Shown here one piece after another: positions 1-8,731 of a stretch of 64,000 nt of DNA. Source of the stretch: Diphasiastrum complanatum (lineage: Eukaryota > Streptophyta > Lycopodiopsida > Lycopodiales > Lycopodiaceae); the NCBI GenBank assembly GCA_029204225.1, contig CM055094.1, positions 10,897,153-10,961,152 on the forward strand, written 5' to 3'. The translations under genes were made by a program, and so were the position numbers. The notes beneath the pieces are model-generated. The model was given only the letters and a program-made list of their open reading frames with translations, did no database searches and was not told the DNA's origin. Numbering within the stretch: the stretch's first letter is position 1; each line of letters begins with the position of its first letter.

Positions 1-189
1 ACTGAAGTCTGGGGGGATCTATTACAAGCTAATGTGACTCTCCCTTTCCATGTTCTTTGGAAACATGCAGGTAAGTGGAAACAACAAATCCAATCCATCG
101 ACACCACCACCTCTGACGAGCTGCCCAAAATGCCATTACACCTCACAAATCAGTTCAGTGAAAGGTATTCGAATAAGGAGAGTGTGTGA
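1..189 (+). pseudogene. 3' tail of a retroelement ORF, cut by the window edge
   Basis: One frame is open from base 1 to a TGA at 187-189, about 62 codons, with residues such as TEVWGDLLQANVTLPF near the start. I do not recognise the family. A purine-rich tract (175-182) and an LTR-like start (TGTGTGAG at 183) overlap the end of the frame. The same arrangement, with the stop codon formed by the first bases of the LTR, is seen in the complete copia element further along, so this is probably the C-terminal end of a plus-strand retroelement ORF lying left of the window. A GTAAGT follows a possible CAG at 68-70, so a splice-donor reading cannot be excluded. Confidence 0.35.
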
Positions 190-455
190 GTGTGAGAGAC
201 AAAAATAAATTGCTCGAAAAGTAAACAAATACGAAAAAGAAGTGAACTCGAAACTCGAACGAGAAACGAACTAGAACAGAATGTGTTTGTGCGCAGCGGA
301 ATGAGCTATATTACTGCTTCCCTAAGCATGACTACGTCTATAAGAAGCGAACTAACATTAGTAATAGAAATCACGGTCGTTCTGATTACGTAGCAAAAAA
401 TGTAACAAAACACGAGAACAATAATTTTTCGCCAACAGCTAGACAAATTATATGT

Positions 456-518
456 CACGAATGATTCGCGAAGAGTTAGACTGAGCTCAGCTAATAATCA
501 GTCGCGAATGATTCGCGA
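456..518. promoter_or_regulatory. Paired CGCGAAT-type palindromes
   Basis: CGCGAATGATTCGCG at 503-517 is a perfect 7+1+7 palindrome. A near copy (CACGAATGATTCGCG) is at 456-470, and a weaker CACGAATGGCT is near 788. With the 634-688 pair they form a palindrome-rich block inside the putative LTR. Confidence 0.35.
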
Positions 519-633
519 AAGGCAAGAAACATTGTTTTAGTAATTTTGGGACAATTTCAAGTCCCATTCTTTTCTTTGATGAGGTCCTATGCTCCAAATT
601 AAGTTCAATCACAAAAACTTGACAAAGAACTAT

Positions 634-688
634 GTTCGAACTTAAGTTCGAGCACATGCTCTTTTGTTCGAACTTAAGTTCGAGCACA
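634..688. promoter_or_regulatory. Two direct repeats, each holding a 16-bp perfect palindrome
   Basis: The same 23-bp unit occurs at 634-656 and 666-688, offset by 32 bp. Each contains TCGAACTTAAGTTCGA, which is its own reverse complement. They sit about 400 bp upstream of the TATA box of the putative LTR, where U3 enhancer-type repeats occur in plant LTR retrotransposons. Binding of any factor is inference. Confidence 0.4.
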
Positions 689-1674
689 CAAGCATGTACT
701 AGAGAGGATAGGGAGAAAAATTAATTCGTTCCAAAATCAAGAAATTTTTTCAATATTACTAAAACAGTGTTAAGACTAAATATTAGTCACGAATGGCTAG
801 ACTAATAATAACTTGCTAAAACAGATTATCGGATTGAACAACAAGAAAAGTCAGACGGATTGAAGAATAAGCATAGCAATATTGACCCAAATCTGAACGC
901 AGAACAAAGAGCTGTTATCAGATTAAATATAGCAAAATATACATGTCAATAATGCGGTAGAGCACAAGACAATAACGGACAAAACCGCGTGCTCTACAAA
1001 GCTAATTCAATCTGTAAGAGGAATGCACCTATTATTGACAAATAAAGAATCAATGCGCAAGACATCTACTTCGTCTATCTCTGATAAGCTTTTAATGCTA
1101 TATATACACACACTTCTTCTCTTGATCTCTCTCATCAACAATCAATTTGAATACGCAAGTGGTATTCAGCATATATACACAATGTTACAGGTGTGCAGAT
1201 GAAGAAAGTACAAAATGGATGTGTTGTCTATAGGAGATCGTGAGTGGCTGCTGTCGTTGTCAAGTTTGTTAGCACAGTTGTATGGGGTGAGCATGAAAAG
1301 GGCCGTGACGTCAGCCTTTGCTGAAATGAACGTTGGTGAAGATGCGAAAAATGCGTCACTCACACAAAATGCCTTAGGGTTTGATTTACAGGGTGCCTTC
1401 ACTTTTCCTAGGGCACCTTTAGCATTTTGTAAGGCAGTGTCATCTTTTTCACCTGTCACAAAACACGTGTAAAAACACAGTTTCGTCTTTTCTTCGCCTG
1501 CGAAAATTTACTTGTATTTATGCAGACAGTCGTGTTTTATTCGTTTGTGTTATTTTACATGTAAATATGCAGACTATGCGACAACGTGAGTAAAAATGCA
1601 ACATGAATGGAGGCAGATTAAAATGGGATTTAGGAGAGTAGAGGAGATAAATCCAACAAAAGGGGCAATATCAA

Positions 1675-2845
1675 GATTCTAGCTACTCATCGCCAATCTC
1701 GTGAAGTCTTAGTTGTACTAGATGGTGGCTTAGGTGTCAACATCATTTCCACCATGTTAGAATGAAATTTGAGAGACAAACTCACTAAACTCACTTGTCA
1801 ACTTAGGATGGCTGATCAAAGTGTGGTCTGACCTATCGGCTTTCTACCACAAGTTTTCATCAAACTAGGAGGCCTGAAATTTTCTATAGACCTAGTCGTA
1901 CTTGATATCCCTAGTAATGCCTATTCCTACAAGTTACTACTTGGTCACTCATGGCTCACCAATGCAAGAGTCGTTCACGACTAGAGCAAAGGACGAGTCA
2001 CCTTTGGTAATAGAGACAACTTTGTTACCATTGATTCATCTGGCAAACTCAAACCCGCATGTTTTCACAATGAAGAATCCTCTACTACTAATTCAATGTT
2101 TGAGCCATACCAGTCCACCCAAGAAAAAGGCCATAATGTTGAATCTACTAATCATAAACTAGAGTCACAGTTTAGCTACCATTGATTGTGTGAATGCTGA
2201 TTATTGTGCTCAACATCAGGATGATTGTACCTATACTCCTCTGACCAATAACGAGCAATTTCTTGATCTAGACACACCTATCATTAATATCAATTTTATT
2301 GATATTCTTCCACACAATGATGAGTTGTTAAATGTTGCATGGCTACCTATTGATGAATTAGAAGATTTATTCGTAGATGACGAAAATGTCTTACGAATTC
2401 AGAATTGCCCTGAAGATTTGGACATTTCTGATATTTAGATCCTCAACTACATGGAGGCACTTCCACTCAAAGCCTTCCCGTAGTATTCATCCAAAGTGGA
2501 ACCAGTTGCCAAGGTTACGGTCAAAAAATCTGATACCAAGCTATACCGTGTCAAAAGACCAAATTATCCATGGGATCTGTGTGAGGAGAAAACAATCTTT
2601 CAAATCAACGACAAGATCCTCCATGGTGTGCCACCACTTCCTCATCCGCACACCTCCTGTCCTCTAAAGCCACAACCTCGTGGCCATACCATGAAAGAAA
2701 ATATGAAGAAACCCCTTCGGGTTTTTCAGGTTTTTTGCAACAATGGTAGACTAACGTCGCCAACTTATCATCAACCCTATCTCGCCTCCAAGAAGCTGAT
2801 CCCGGACGAAAAAGCTTCGATTGATGTGGGACTACCAATCCAATA
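1675..2845 (+). pseudogene. Ty3/gypsy fragment: retropepsin plus tail region, no RT
   Basis: The upstream part reads as an aspartic protease of Ty3/gypsy type. The active-site segment VLVVLDGGLGVNIIS (about 1714-1758) corresponds to the usual DGGSGVN motif, and KLLLGHSWLTNARVV (about 1932-1976) to the flap/LLG region. In-frame stops (for example TGA after TMLE near 1762) and frame changes show it is dead. It is followed by acidic, unrecognised coding-like stretches (2190-2438 and 2496-2846) that end directly at a PPT and LTR. No reverse transcriptase or integrase lies between protease and LTR, so the element is internally deleted or was non-autonomous. Confidence 0.6.
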
Positions 2846-3568
2846 AGGAGGGGGATAATGTTAGCAAGTGTACAAACATAGTGAAAAATATAAAAAAAGA
2901 AATAAAACTATGTGGCATGTGTTTTGTAAGCCCACGTATGAGTAATTGCCAACAAACTTCTACTATGATATGTGTTTTGTAAGTCCATGGGTAGAAGCTT
3001 AATATAATAAAATAACTTAAACTTAGAATTAGAATTTAGACTTAAGAAACTTAAGATTAGAAAGATTCTAAGTTATCTTAAGTCCCAAGTTAAAAACTTC
3101 TAAAGTTCTAAGTTCTAAGTTAGAAGTTTTTTAGAGGCCTTAGAATGGCTAGTTTAGAACTAATCCCATAAGCTAGTGGATGGCCCTCCCTGCTATAAGA
3201 GGAAAATGGCTAGTTTAGAACTAATCCCATAAGCTAGTGGATGCTTATGGAAGGCCCTCCTTGCTATAAGAGGAGAGGTATTTCTCACGTACACAACGCT
3301 TTTGAGATTATGCTAAATTGCTCTCTATTTGGAGATTTCTTGTTATTTCACTTGTGTTCCCATTGGAAGGTGCATAGCTTGAGGGAAGGTGCTCGGGCCT
3401 CCTCTTCCCTCCTTTCATTGGTTTTTATCATGGCATGTCTTATTTGCTTTATGCTTAGTTTAGCCACAATTTATATTTCTATTTCCCTTTGGGAGTTAGT
3501 ATTAGTTTTACGGTTTGCTAGTTGGGAAGCCTTAGCAAACCTAGTTTAGTGTTGATCCTTGCTAGTTG
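2846..3568 (+). mobile_element. PPT and 3' LTR of the gypsy fragment
   Basis: A purine tract (AAGGAGGGGGATAA, 2845-2858) is followed by TGTTAGCAAG at 2859, a classic PPT/LTR junction. The far end is uncertain; CTTGCTAG near 3558 roughly mirrors the start. Inside are two tandem copies of a 61-bp unit (from 3144 and 3205), each leading to a CTATAAGAGG box (near 3193 and 3264), so the core promoter is duplicated. Confidence 0.55.
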
Positions 3569-4039
3569 AGGTGTTGGAAAGGGGATATAGGCCTTACTCC
3601 CTCATTCACCTGCTTCACTTTTCGGCATAGCTCTTGAAGAGCTTTTGGGACTTCTAGGCCTTTTGCTACCAAACTCTTGCCATTTCTTTTAACAAACCTT
3701 CCTTTGCGCATATTGGAGCCGATCATGCCTTCACCACCATTAATATTTTGCATAATCAAATTTAGAAATGCAATCCAAACATGTGACATCCGAGAAAGAA
3801 TGGCGAAGTTTTAGCCAATCTTGACCTGTCATCATGTACCCCATGTTCAACTTTTCTCGGGTAATAAAAAGGACCGACATCCCCTTCCACATGGGACACT
3901 TTTCAGGATGCCTTCAAGGTGGCAATTTTAATGGTCTTGGACGAGTTTGAATATTATCGTCAATTTTTTACCATATAGAATAGGCCGTTAGATGCCTATT
4001 TGCAGGAATTTCAAGAAGTGTTATTTTCAGGCTCCAACA

Positions 4040-5157
4040 TAAGTTACTTAATTGCAGGTTGAGCAGTACTGAAAGAATCGTTCAATATCTCACCAGAATT
4101 AACTCCTATAGAACTGAATTAAAGGAAGTAGGTAAGCTAGTCAAGGATGAGGATTTCATTCCTATGGTGCTGAATGGGCTTTCTGAATCATTTCATGGAG
4201 ACCCTAATGTTTCTAAGCTAAACACTCACTTATGATCTTATTGACTTCAAGAGGAGGCTTTGCAAGATAATTATGGTAGAAATAAAGAGTCCAGTGATGC
4301 ATTGATCACCACAAGCTTCAATTCTAAAACCATAACACAAGGCAAAGATAATAAGAAGTTTTGTAATTTTTGTGGAAAGACAATCCATTTAGAGAAAAAC
4401 TCTTGGACAAAGAATAAGAAAACAAAAGATACAATTTCTGCCTCTACTTCTTCTTCACAAAAGTGTAATAAAGTTTGTCTTATTGCACCAAGGGAAGTGA
4501 TACTGACGATGAGTGCAGGATTAAAATAGCTACGAGTGCAATGACGGCCCTAGTCCTAAAGCAGAAGGAAGAGGCAAACCCTGCCTTGGATGATTCACTT
4601 TAGATGCTTTGTGACAAGAAAATAAAAAATGTACATATTCAAAAAAATCATTAAATAGTTCATGTTTAATGCACGAATCAATTTATTATTTAAAGTATCG
4701 GTATTCAAAAACGTTTTTTTTGGGGCCACTTCACAAGTGTTTTCATGAGTGGTTCTTTAACCCTACCAGAAGTGAGGCAGACAACAAGGTTGTACTAGGA
4801 GATTCTAGTACACATCATGGTGGGGAAGGGAAATATAAATCTACAATGTTCAGATTCTAGCTTGAATTGTGTGATCAAGAATGCCCTGTTCATCCCAAAT
4901 TAAACTAAGAATTGTTAAGCGTTGGAAGATGTACAGATGCTGGTCATAAAGTTGAGTTTGAGAGTGACAAATGCGTGATCCAGTCTCTCAAGACTTATGT
5001 TGTGGTCCTCAAGGAGTGCGCAGGTCTAATCGGTTGGACAGGCCACATTTCTCAAGCTGAAAATTGCCTTAGCTGTAAAAACCTTAGAGGACTACCGTAA
5101 TTCACTGTGGCGTCAGCGATATGGTCACATTAGTCAAGGAGCAGTCATTTGCGTGTC
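4040..5157 (+). pseudogene. Ty1/copia gag and pre-integrase remnant, copy 1
   Basis: The segment encodes a UBN2-type gag part, then CNFCGKTIHLEKNSW (about 4360-4405), a CCHC zinc knuckle whose last cysteine is serine. Next comes LLSVGRCTDAGHKVEFESD (from 4912) and LWRQRYGHIS (near 5105), the HxRxGH segment of the GAG-pre-integrase domain. Many stops and small deletions are present. The integrase core is missing here but partly kept in copy 2. Confidence 0.7.
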
Positions 5158-5579
5158 TAGAAGCTCTATGCCTTGGACCCACCCTCGTATTGTTTGTAGT
5201 CACCCTGGAAGAATTGCCTTGACAATTGATGTCGACAAACATTCTCATTACCTTTGGCAATTTTCAATTGAGCCATAACATTGAAACATCTCCATTTTGC
5301 AGTATCTCTTTGGCAGCTTTAGTTCTATGGTGGAACTTTCTAGCATCTTCAGTTGTCTCATTTTTACTAGCAACTTTATTCTGTGCAACATTTTTCACTT
5401 TTTAAGTTATTTCTGTGAAAAAAAATGTGGACACTTTCTTTTGTGAGTCAAGGAGAGTTATAGATAGTTGCTTTGACCCTTGTGACCCAACCCACTACTA
5501 ATTAAAAGTCATATGGGCTCTGTTTCATAGATTTATTCTGACCTCCAAATGAACCTGAAAAAGCTTACTTTCATTGATG

Positions 5580-5693
5580 CTCTGCAGGATTCTCATCAGG
5601 CTCACAGCTCAGCACTTTGCACAAGCTGCTAAAAGAGTTGATATTGATTCTGTCAACGTTTTAGCCGTGAAGTTACATCATTGGGGCATACGA
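5580..5693 (+). other. Candidate exon of unknown gene, also present in copy 2
   Basis: A good splice acceptor (TGATGCTCTGCAG) precedes a frame reading RILIRLTAQHFAQAAKRVD and on to KLHHWGIR before a TGA. The same acceptor and frame occur near 15169-15280. It lies about 400 bp upstream of the cysteine-rich exon and on the same strand, so it could be its neighbour exon. No family is recognised and no clear donor is seen. Confidence 0.3.
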
Positions 5694-6049
5694 TGATTTT
5701 GTTTTGCAAATTATCTTCTAGCTGAGTTACTTTGTTTGGAAAAATTAGTGTGCATGTACTTACCAACTTTAGGAGACTTGACCTCCATCTCTAGCATATA
5801 GCAATTGTATTCTTTCTGGTTACTATCAGTCAAATTATAAGCCCTTATTCACTACATTTGTCATTACAATATGTTCTCTGACTTCTATCTCAAAATGGAC
5901 TTGCTCCTTACTTCTTTTCCTCCCAAGATCTTCTTAAAACTATCATATATTTTCTCTTTGGAGAGTCTCATGAACGTTTTCATTCTTTCTTCAGAAGAAA
6001 TCAACTGTTTTCCTGATAATATTTGTCCTCAGCTTGCTGTTGTTTGCAG

Positions 6050-6307
6050 GTACCTTTCAAAGCAGAGCTGCTCCACGTAGACCAAGTTAGCAGATCTGGA
6101 GTCTGCGGGGATGGGCTGTGCGAGCGAGGTGAAAGGTGTAATTCTGAAGAAAACAGTGCCTCGCTGAATGATGGCCTTGTTGCTTTAAGGACTGTCCATA
6201 TATATCATCTAGTTGTCCATGACAAACTTTTGCTTTACTAGCACAACTTTCTTGTTCTGGGAATACGATTTTCCTGGATTCAACTGGACAATGCAGTTGC
6301 TTTGAAG
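6050..6307 (+). pseudogene. Cysteine-rich exon (CGDGxCExGExC ... CCxxDCP), damaged
   Basis: A consensus acceptor (GTTGTTTGCAG, ending 6049) and donor (GAAG|GTGAAT at 6307/6308) bracket 258 nt. The first frame reads SGVCGDGLCERGERCNSEEN. After a frame change near 6175 it reads CCFKDCPYISSCP, then a TGA at 6220-6222, then QTFALLAQLSCSG and DSTGQCSCFE. The cysteine spacing resembles extracellular EGF/tenascin-like modules. The TGA most simply derives from CGA by CpG decay, and there is one frameshift, so this copy looks inactive. It shares strand and style with 17014-17083 and 57940-58103. The protein family cannot be named without a search. Confidence 0.5.
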
Positions 6308-6832
6308 GTGAATCATGATCTATATTTTTCCAAGGTATCCTAGTAACCATACTTTTACTGAGCGACTCTATCTACTGGAACGAAAAAGATTCATGTTGCT
6401 GGCTAATACTACAGATCCATTGAATATTTTTCGCCAGGCAGATTTGAACAAATTGCTAATTTTTGTTTGATCTTCCATAAAATTAGCTTTTAATCTTACT
6501 CTTTGACATGCCATTAAGCAAGAATGTTTCCATGTGAATGTAAAAGAGAACTACGGGGGGATATTTGGAATGGAACTGCAAGGAAGAATGTTTGACATGC
6601 CATGAAGAATGTTTCCATGTGAATGTTCAAGAGAACTATCGGATTTCACTGCTGATATTTTCCAATTTATGTCCAGAGCTCTTTGGTATTTGTAATGGAG
6701 CTACAAATAGAGCTACAAGGCGTTCAGATTGAATAGAGCTAGCTCTTTGGTATTTGTAATGGAGCTACAAATAGAGCTACAAGGCGTTCAGATTGAATAG
6801 AGCTACAAGGCGTTCATAATCAATCTGACAAC
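6308..6832. other. Intron-like spacer with short direct repeats
   Basis: No coding signal is visible. A unit with GAATGTTTCCATGTGAATGT occurs twice (about 6523 and 6609), and a block containing AATGGAGCTACAAATAGAGC occurs twice (about 6695 and 6759). The last 33 bp match 15893-15928 in the second duplication copy, which shows the site before the TRIM inserted. Confidence 0.4.
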
Positions 6833-6862
6833 TGTTAGAAATCCATAAATCATAATATGGAT

Positions 6863-6934
6863 GGACAGACTAGGATTCGAACCCAGGACCTCCCTCATAC
6901 CGGATGGGATGCTCTACCACTGAGCTATCCACCC
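6863..6934 (-). repeat. 72-nt tRNA-like sequence in the left terminal repeat
   Basis: On the minus strand it folds as a cloverleaf: GGGTGGA pairs with TCTGTCC (7 pairs counting G-U), the D arm is GCTC/GAGC, the T arm CTGGG-TTCGAAT-CCTAG. Box A (TAGCTCAGTGG) and a perfect box B (GGTTCGAATCC, 6883-6873) are present. The anticodon loop reads TCCGGTA without the invariant U33 and its stem has a C-A mismatch, so a working tRNA is unlikely. It is best seen as a pol III promoter-bearing module of the element. Confidence 0.7.
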
Positions 6935-7090
6935 TGTTTGATAGTTCTCTCTAGAGTGTGGATTGATATTCCAACACCCCCCTGAAGCCACACTGGTTGG
7001 GGTCCTAGTTGTCACCTGCCCCACAACTTGGGCCACCTAACCATGGCTTTGAGACCATGAACTGTTAGGTCTAACTTGGCTCTGATACCA

Positions 7091-7670
7091 TGTTAGAAAT
7101 TCATAAATCATAATATGGATGGACAGACTAGGATTCGAACCCAGGACCTCCCTCATACCGGATGGGATGCTCTACCATTGAGATATCCGCCATGTTTGAT
7201 AGTTCTCTCTAGAGTGTGGATTGGAATATGTAGGAAAGTCAAGTCACCAAGATCTAGTTGTCAATCAATTTCTACAGAAAACAAGAGAGAAGAGACTGGG
7301 CGCCCAACTCTAAGAGAGAGAAAAAAAACAGCAACAAGAGCAATGGAGAGCAATGCTTAGCCAAACTGTCAAAATGGAATACACAATGAGCATCTAAGTA
7401 CCCTACCTGGATGTGACCAAATGCCACCAAACCCTAAGGTTAACCACTTACTAAATGTAGGGCACCCCCAAAACTCAAGATAGGGCCCCTAAACAAAATT
7501 AGACCCCTGACGGACCCACGAGTCAGTACATGACCAAAATTGGGTCCAACTGAACTTAAGACAAACTTAAGATGGCCTAAATAACTAAATACCCATGGTT
7601 ACACAAATCTCGACCTTTTGGGTCAAAGTAACCTATGGATTAACTTTAGCATAGTCATTTATTTCTAACA
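7091..7670 (-). mobile_element. 3' LTR of the minus-strand copia remnant, sharing its left end with the TRIM
   Basis: On the plus strand the end ...ATTTCTAACA (7661-7670) precedes the copia PPT, and 7091 begins TGTTAGAAAT, so 7091-7670 has perfect 10-bp inverted ends and could be a 580-bp LTR. Its first 134 bp are the TRIM terminal repeat with the tRNA-like module. Either the TRIM repeat recombined with a copia LTR near 7224, or the 144-bp repeat is a shortened form of this LTR. The window cannot decide. Confidence 0.5.
7121..7192 (-). repeat. tRNA-like sequence in the right terminal repeat
   Basis: It is the partner of the 6863-6934 copy, offset 258 bp. Box B is identical. The acceptor 5' strand reads TGGCGGA: its fourth base changed from T to C and still pairs with G, while its first pair is lost. 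The D stem is weakened (TCTC). This copy is slightly more decayed than the left one. Confidence 0.65.
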
Positions 7671-8286
7671 CCCTCCTTAAATGACAATGCAAAAACTGAA
7701 ATCTTCACTATGTAACAAAATCAACATGTGGTATCAAATTTAAAGCTTTGCATAAAGCTTCAAATCTGACTCTAGGCAACACCTTAGTGAAGAGGTCCGC
7801 AATATTATCCTCTATAGGACAATATTCAAGTGAAATGTCGCCATCATGAAGTCTCTCTCGAACGAAGTGATAATGGATCTTGATGTGCTTCGTCCTCGCA
7901 TGAAAAACAGGATTCAGTGCAATGGCAATAGCACTTTGACTATCACTCAAGATAAGAGTGGCTGAGGGCTCGCCAAACTTCATGTCAACAAGTAGTCTTC
8001 TCAGTCATAAATACTCTGTTGTGGCTGAAAATATCTCTCTATATTCTGCCTCACTAGAAGAAGTAGCAACAGTGGACTGCTTTTTACTTGACCAAGAAAT
8101 TGCAGAATTTTCATAGAAAAAGCAATGTCCACTTGTAGAGCGTCTAGTGTCTTGATCTCCACCCCAATCCGAGTCACTAAAACCAACCAAACATGCATCA
8201 TCACAAGCAGGAAAAACCAGTCCATGACTTCTTGTTCCTTGAAGGACTATGGTGTATTTTACAAAGAAGAAATCAAAAGCCTTCAA
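7671..8286 (-). pseudogene. Ty1/copia RNase H end with PPT
   Basis: Reading right to left, GFSDSDWGGDQDTRRSTSG, SSKKQSTVATSSSEAEYR and LILSDSQSAIAIALNPVFHA are copia RNase H motifs carrying the catalytic D, E and D, followed by the conserved tail ENIADLFTKVLPR. One in-frame TGA (8005-8007), where a Trp is usual, breaks a frame that is otherwise open from 8286 to 7708. The PPT (TTAAGGAGGG on minus, 7680-7671) abuts TGTTAGAAAT, the start of the 3' LTR. Confidence 0.8.
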
Positions 8287-8440
8287 CTACTTCAGAATCT
8301 TCAAGGAGCGTGCAGAGAAGGAGACTGGAACAACGATCAAGGCCCTCAGATAAGACAACGGTGGAGAATATATCTCTGTCGAGTTTAAGGAGTATTGCCA
8401 AAGCCAAGGCATTGAGCAGCAATTCATCACTCCTTATAGT
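8284..8440 (+). pseudogene. Ty1/copia integrase fragment
   Basis: The plus frame reads FKERAEKETGTTIKAL then DNGGEYISVEFKEYCQSQG and QQFITPYSH, the second-Asp region of a copia integrase core. A TGA/TAA-type stop breaks it near 8357. It joins the minus-strand RNase H fragment head to head at about 8284, so two unrelated copia pieces are fused in opposite directions. Confidence 0.7.
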
Positions 8441-8731
8441 CATATTTCAGACATTAGAATTGAATTTGAACAAATGCAGGTAATAGTGCATTCTATTTGT
8501 TTTGAGAATTTATAGTTATTTAAAGATGTGAAAATATTAAATAAGAAAGCTATAAACAAGAAACAAAATCGACAATCTTGCAAGGATATTCGAAATCTCT
8601 CGAGAGGAGGTTACCAAAACAAAAGAATTTGTGCATTCAAGTAGGTATTTTGTAATTTATCTTAGATGCTTAATTGAATATTCTTATGCAGGTTTGTTTT
8701 CTAATTTGTTTTCTCTCAATGCATATCTACA

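Larger units (their letters stand above)
183..1181 (+). mobile_element. Probable LTR (about 1 kb) with TATA box
   Basis: The stretch starts TGTGTGAG just after a purine tract and may end TATACACA, giving a 5-bp TGTGT/ACACA terminal inversion. A TATA box (CTATATATACAC) lies at 1099-1110, late in the repeat as expected for U3/R. The upstream part carries several strong palindromes, listed separately. No second copy is in the window, so the boundaries rest on the terminal bases and TATA placement only. Confidence 0.45.
3568..5994 (+). repeat. Segmental duplication, copy 1 (deleted version)
   Basis: This block is nearly identical to 11061-15579 but shorter. Against copy 2 it lacks most of the gypsy gag segment, about 1.07 kb before the copia gag, 15 bp inside gag (near 4202) and about 0.8 kb of integrase (junction near 5158). 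It contains gypsy gag debris, copia gag with a broken zinc knuckle (4260-4530), the pre-integrase part (4912-5100) and 0.8 kb of further sequence. Homology stops at 5994 and resumes briefly at 6800-6832. Very high identity indicates a recent duplication. Confidence 0.85.
6833..7224 (-). mobile_element. TRIM-like miniature LTR element with tRNA-like terminal repeats
   Basis: The left terminal repeat is 6833-6976 (144 bp, TGTTAGAAAT...ATATTCCAACA). The internal part is only 114 bp (6977-7090). The right repeat begins at 7091 and matches for about 134 bp with roughly five differences. On the minus strand the internal part starts with TGGTATCAGAGC (7090-7079), a PBS for initiator tRNA-Met, and ends with a G-rich PPT (reading CTTCAGGGGGG) next to the left repeat. 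No ORF fits inside. Size and layout match TRIM elements. The right repeat loses similarity at about 7224 and runs into a copia LTR. The unoccupied site is seen at about 15928 in the duplicate. Confidence 0.75.

Noticed and set aside
6863-6934. Functional nuclear tRNA gene
   Set aside because: The anticodon loop lacks U33, the anticodon stem has a mismatch, and it lies inside a terminal repeat present twice.
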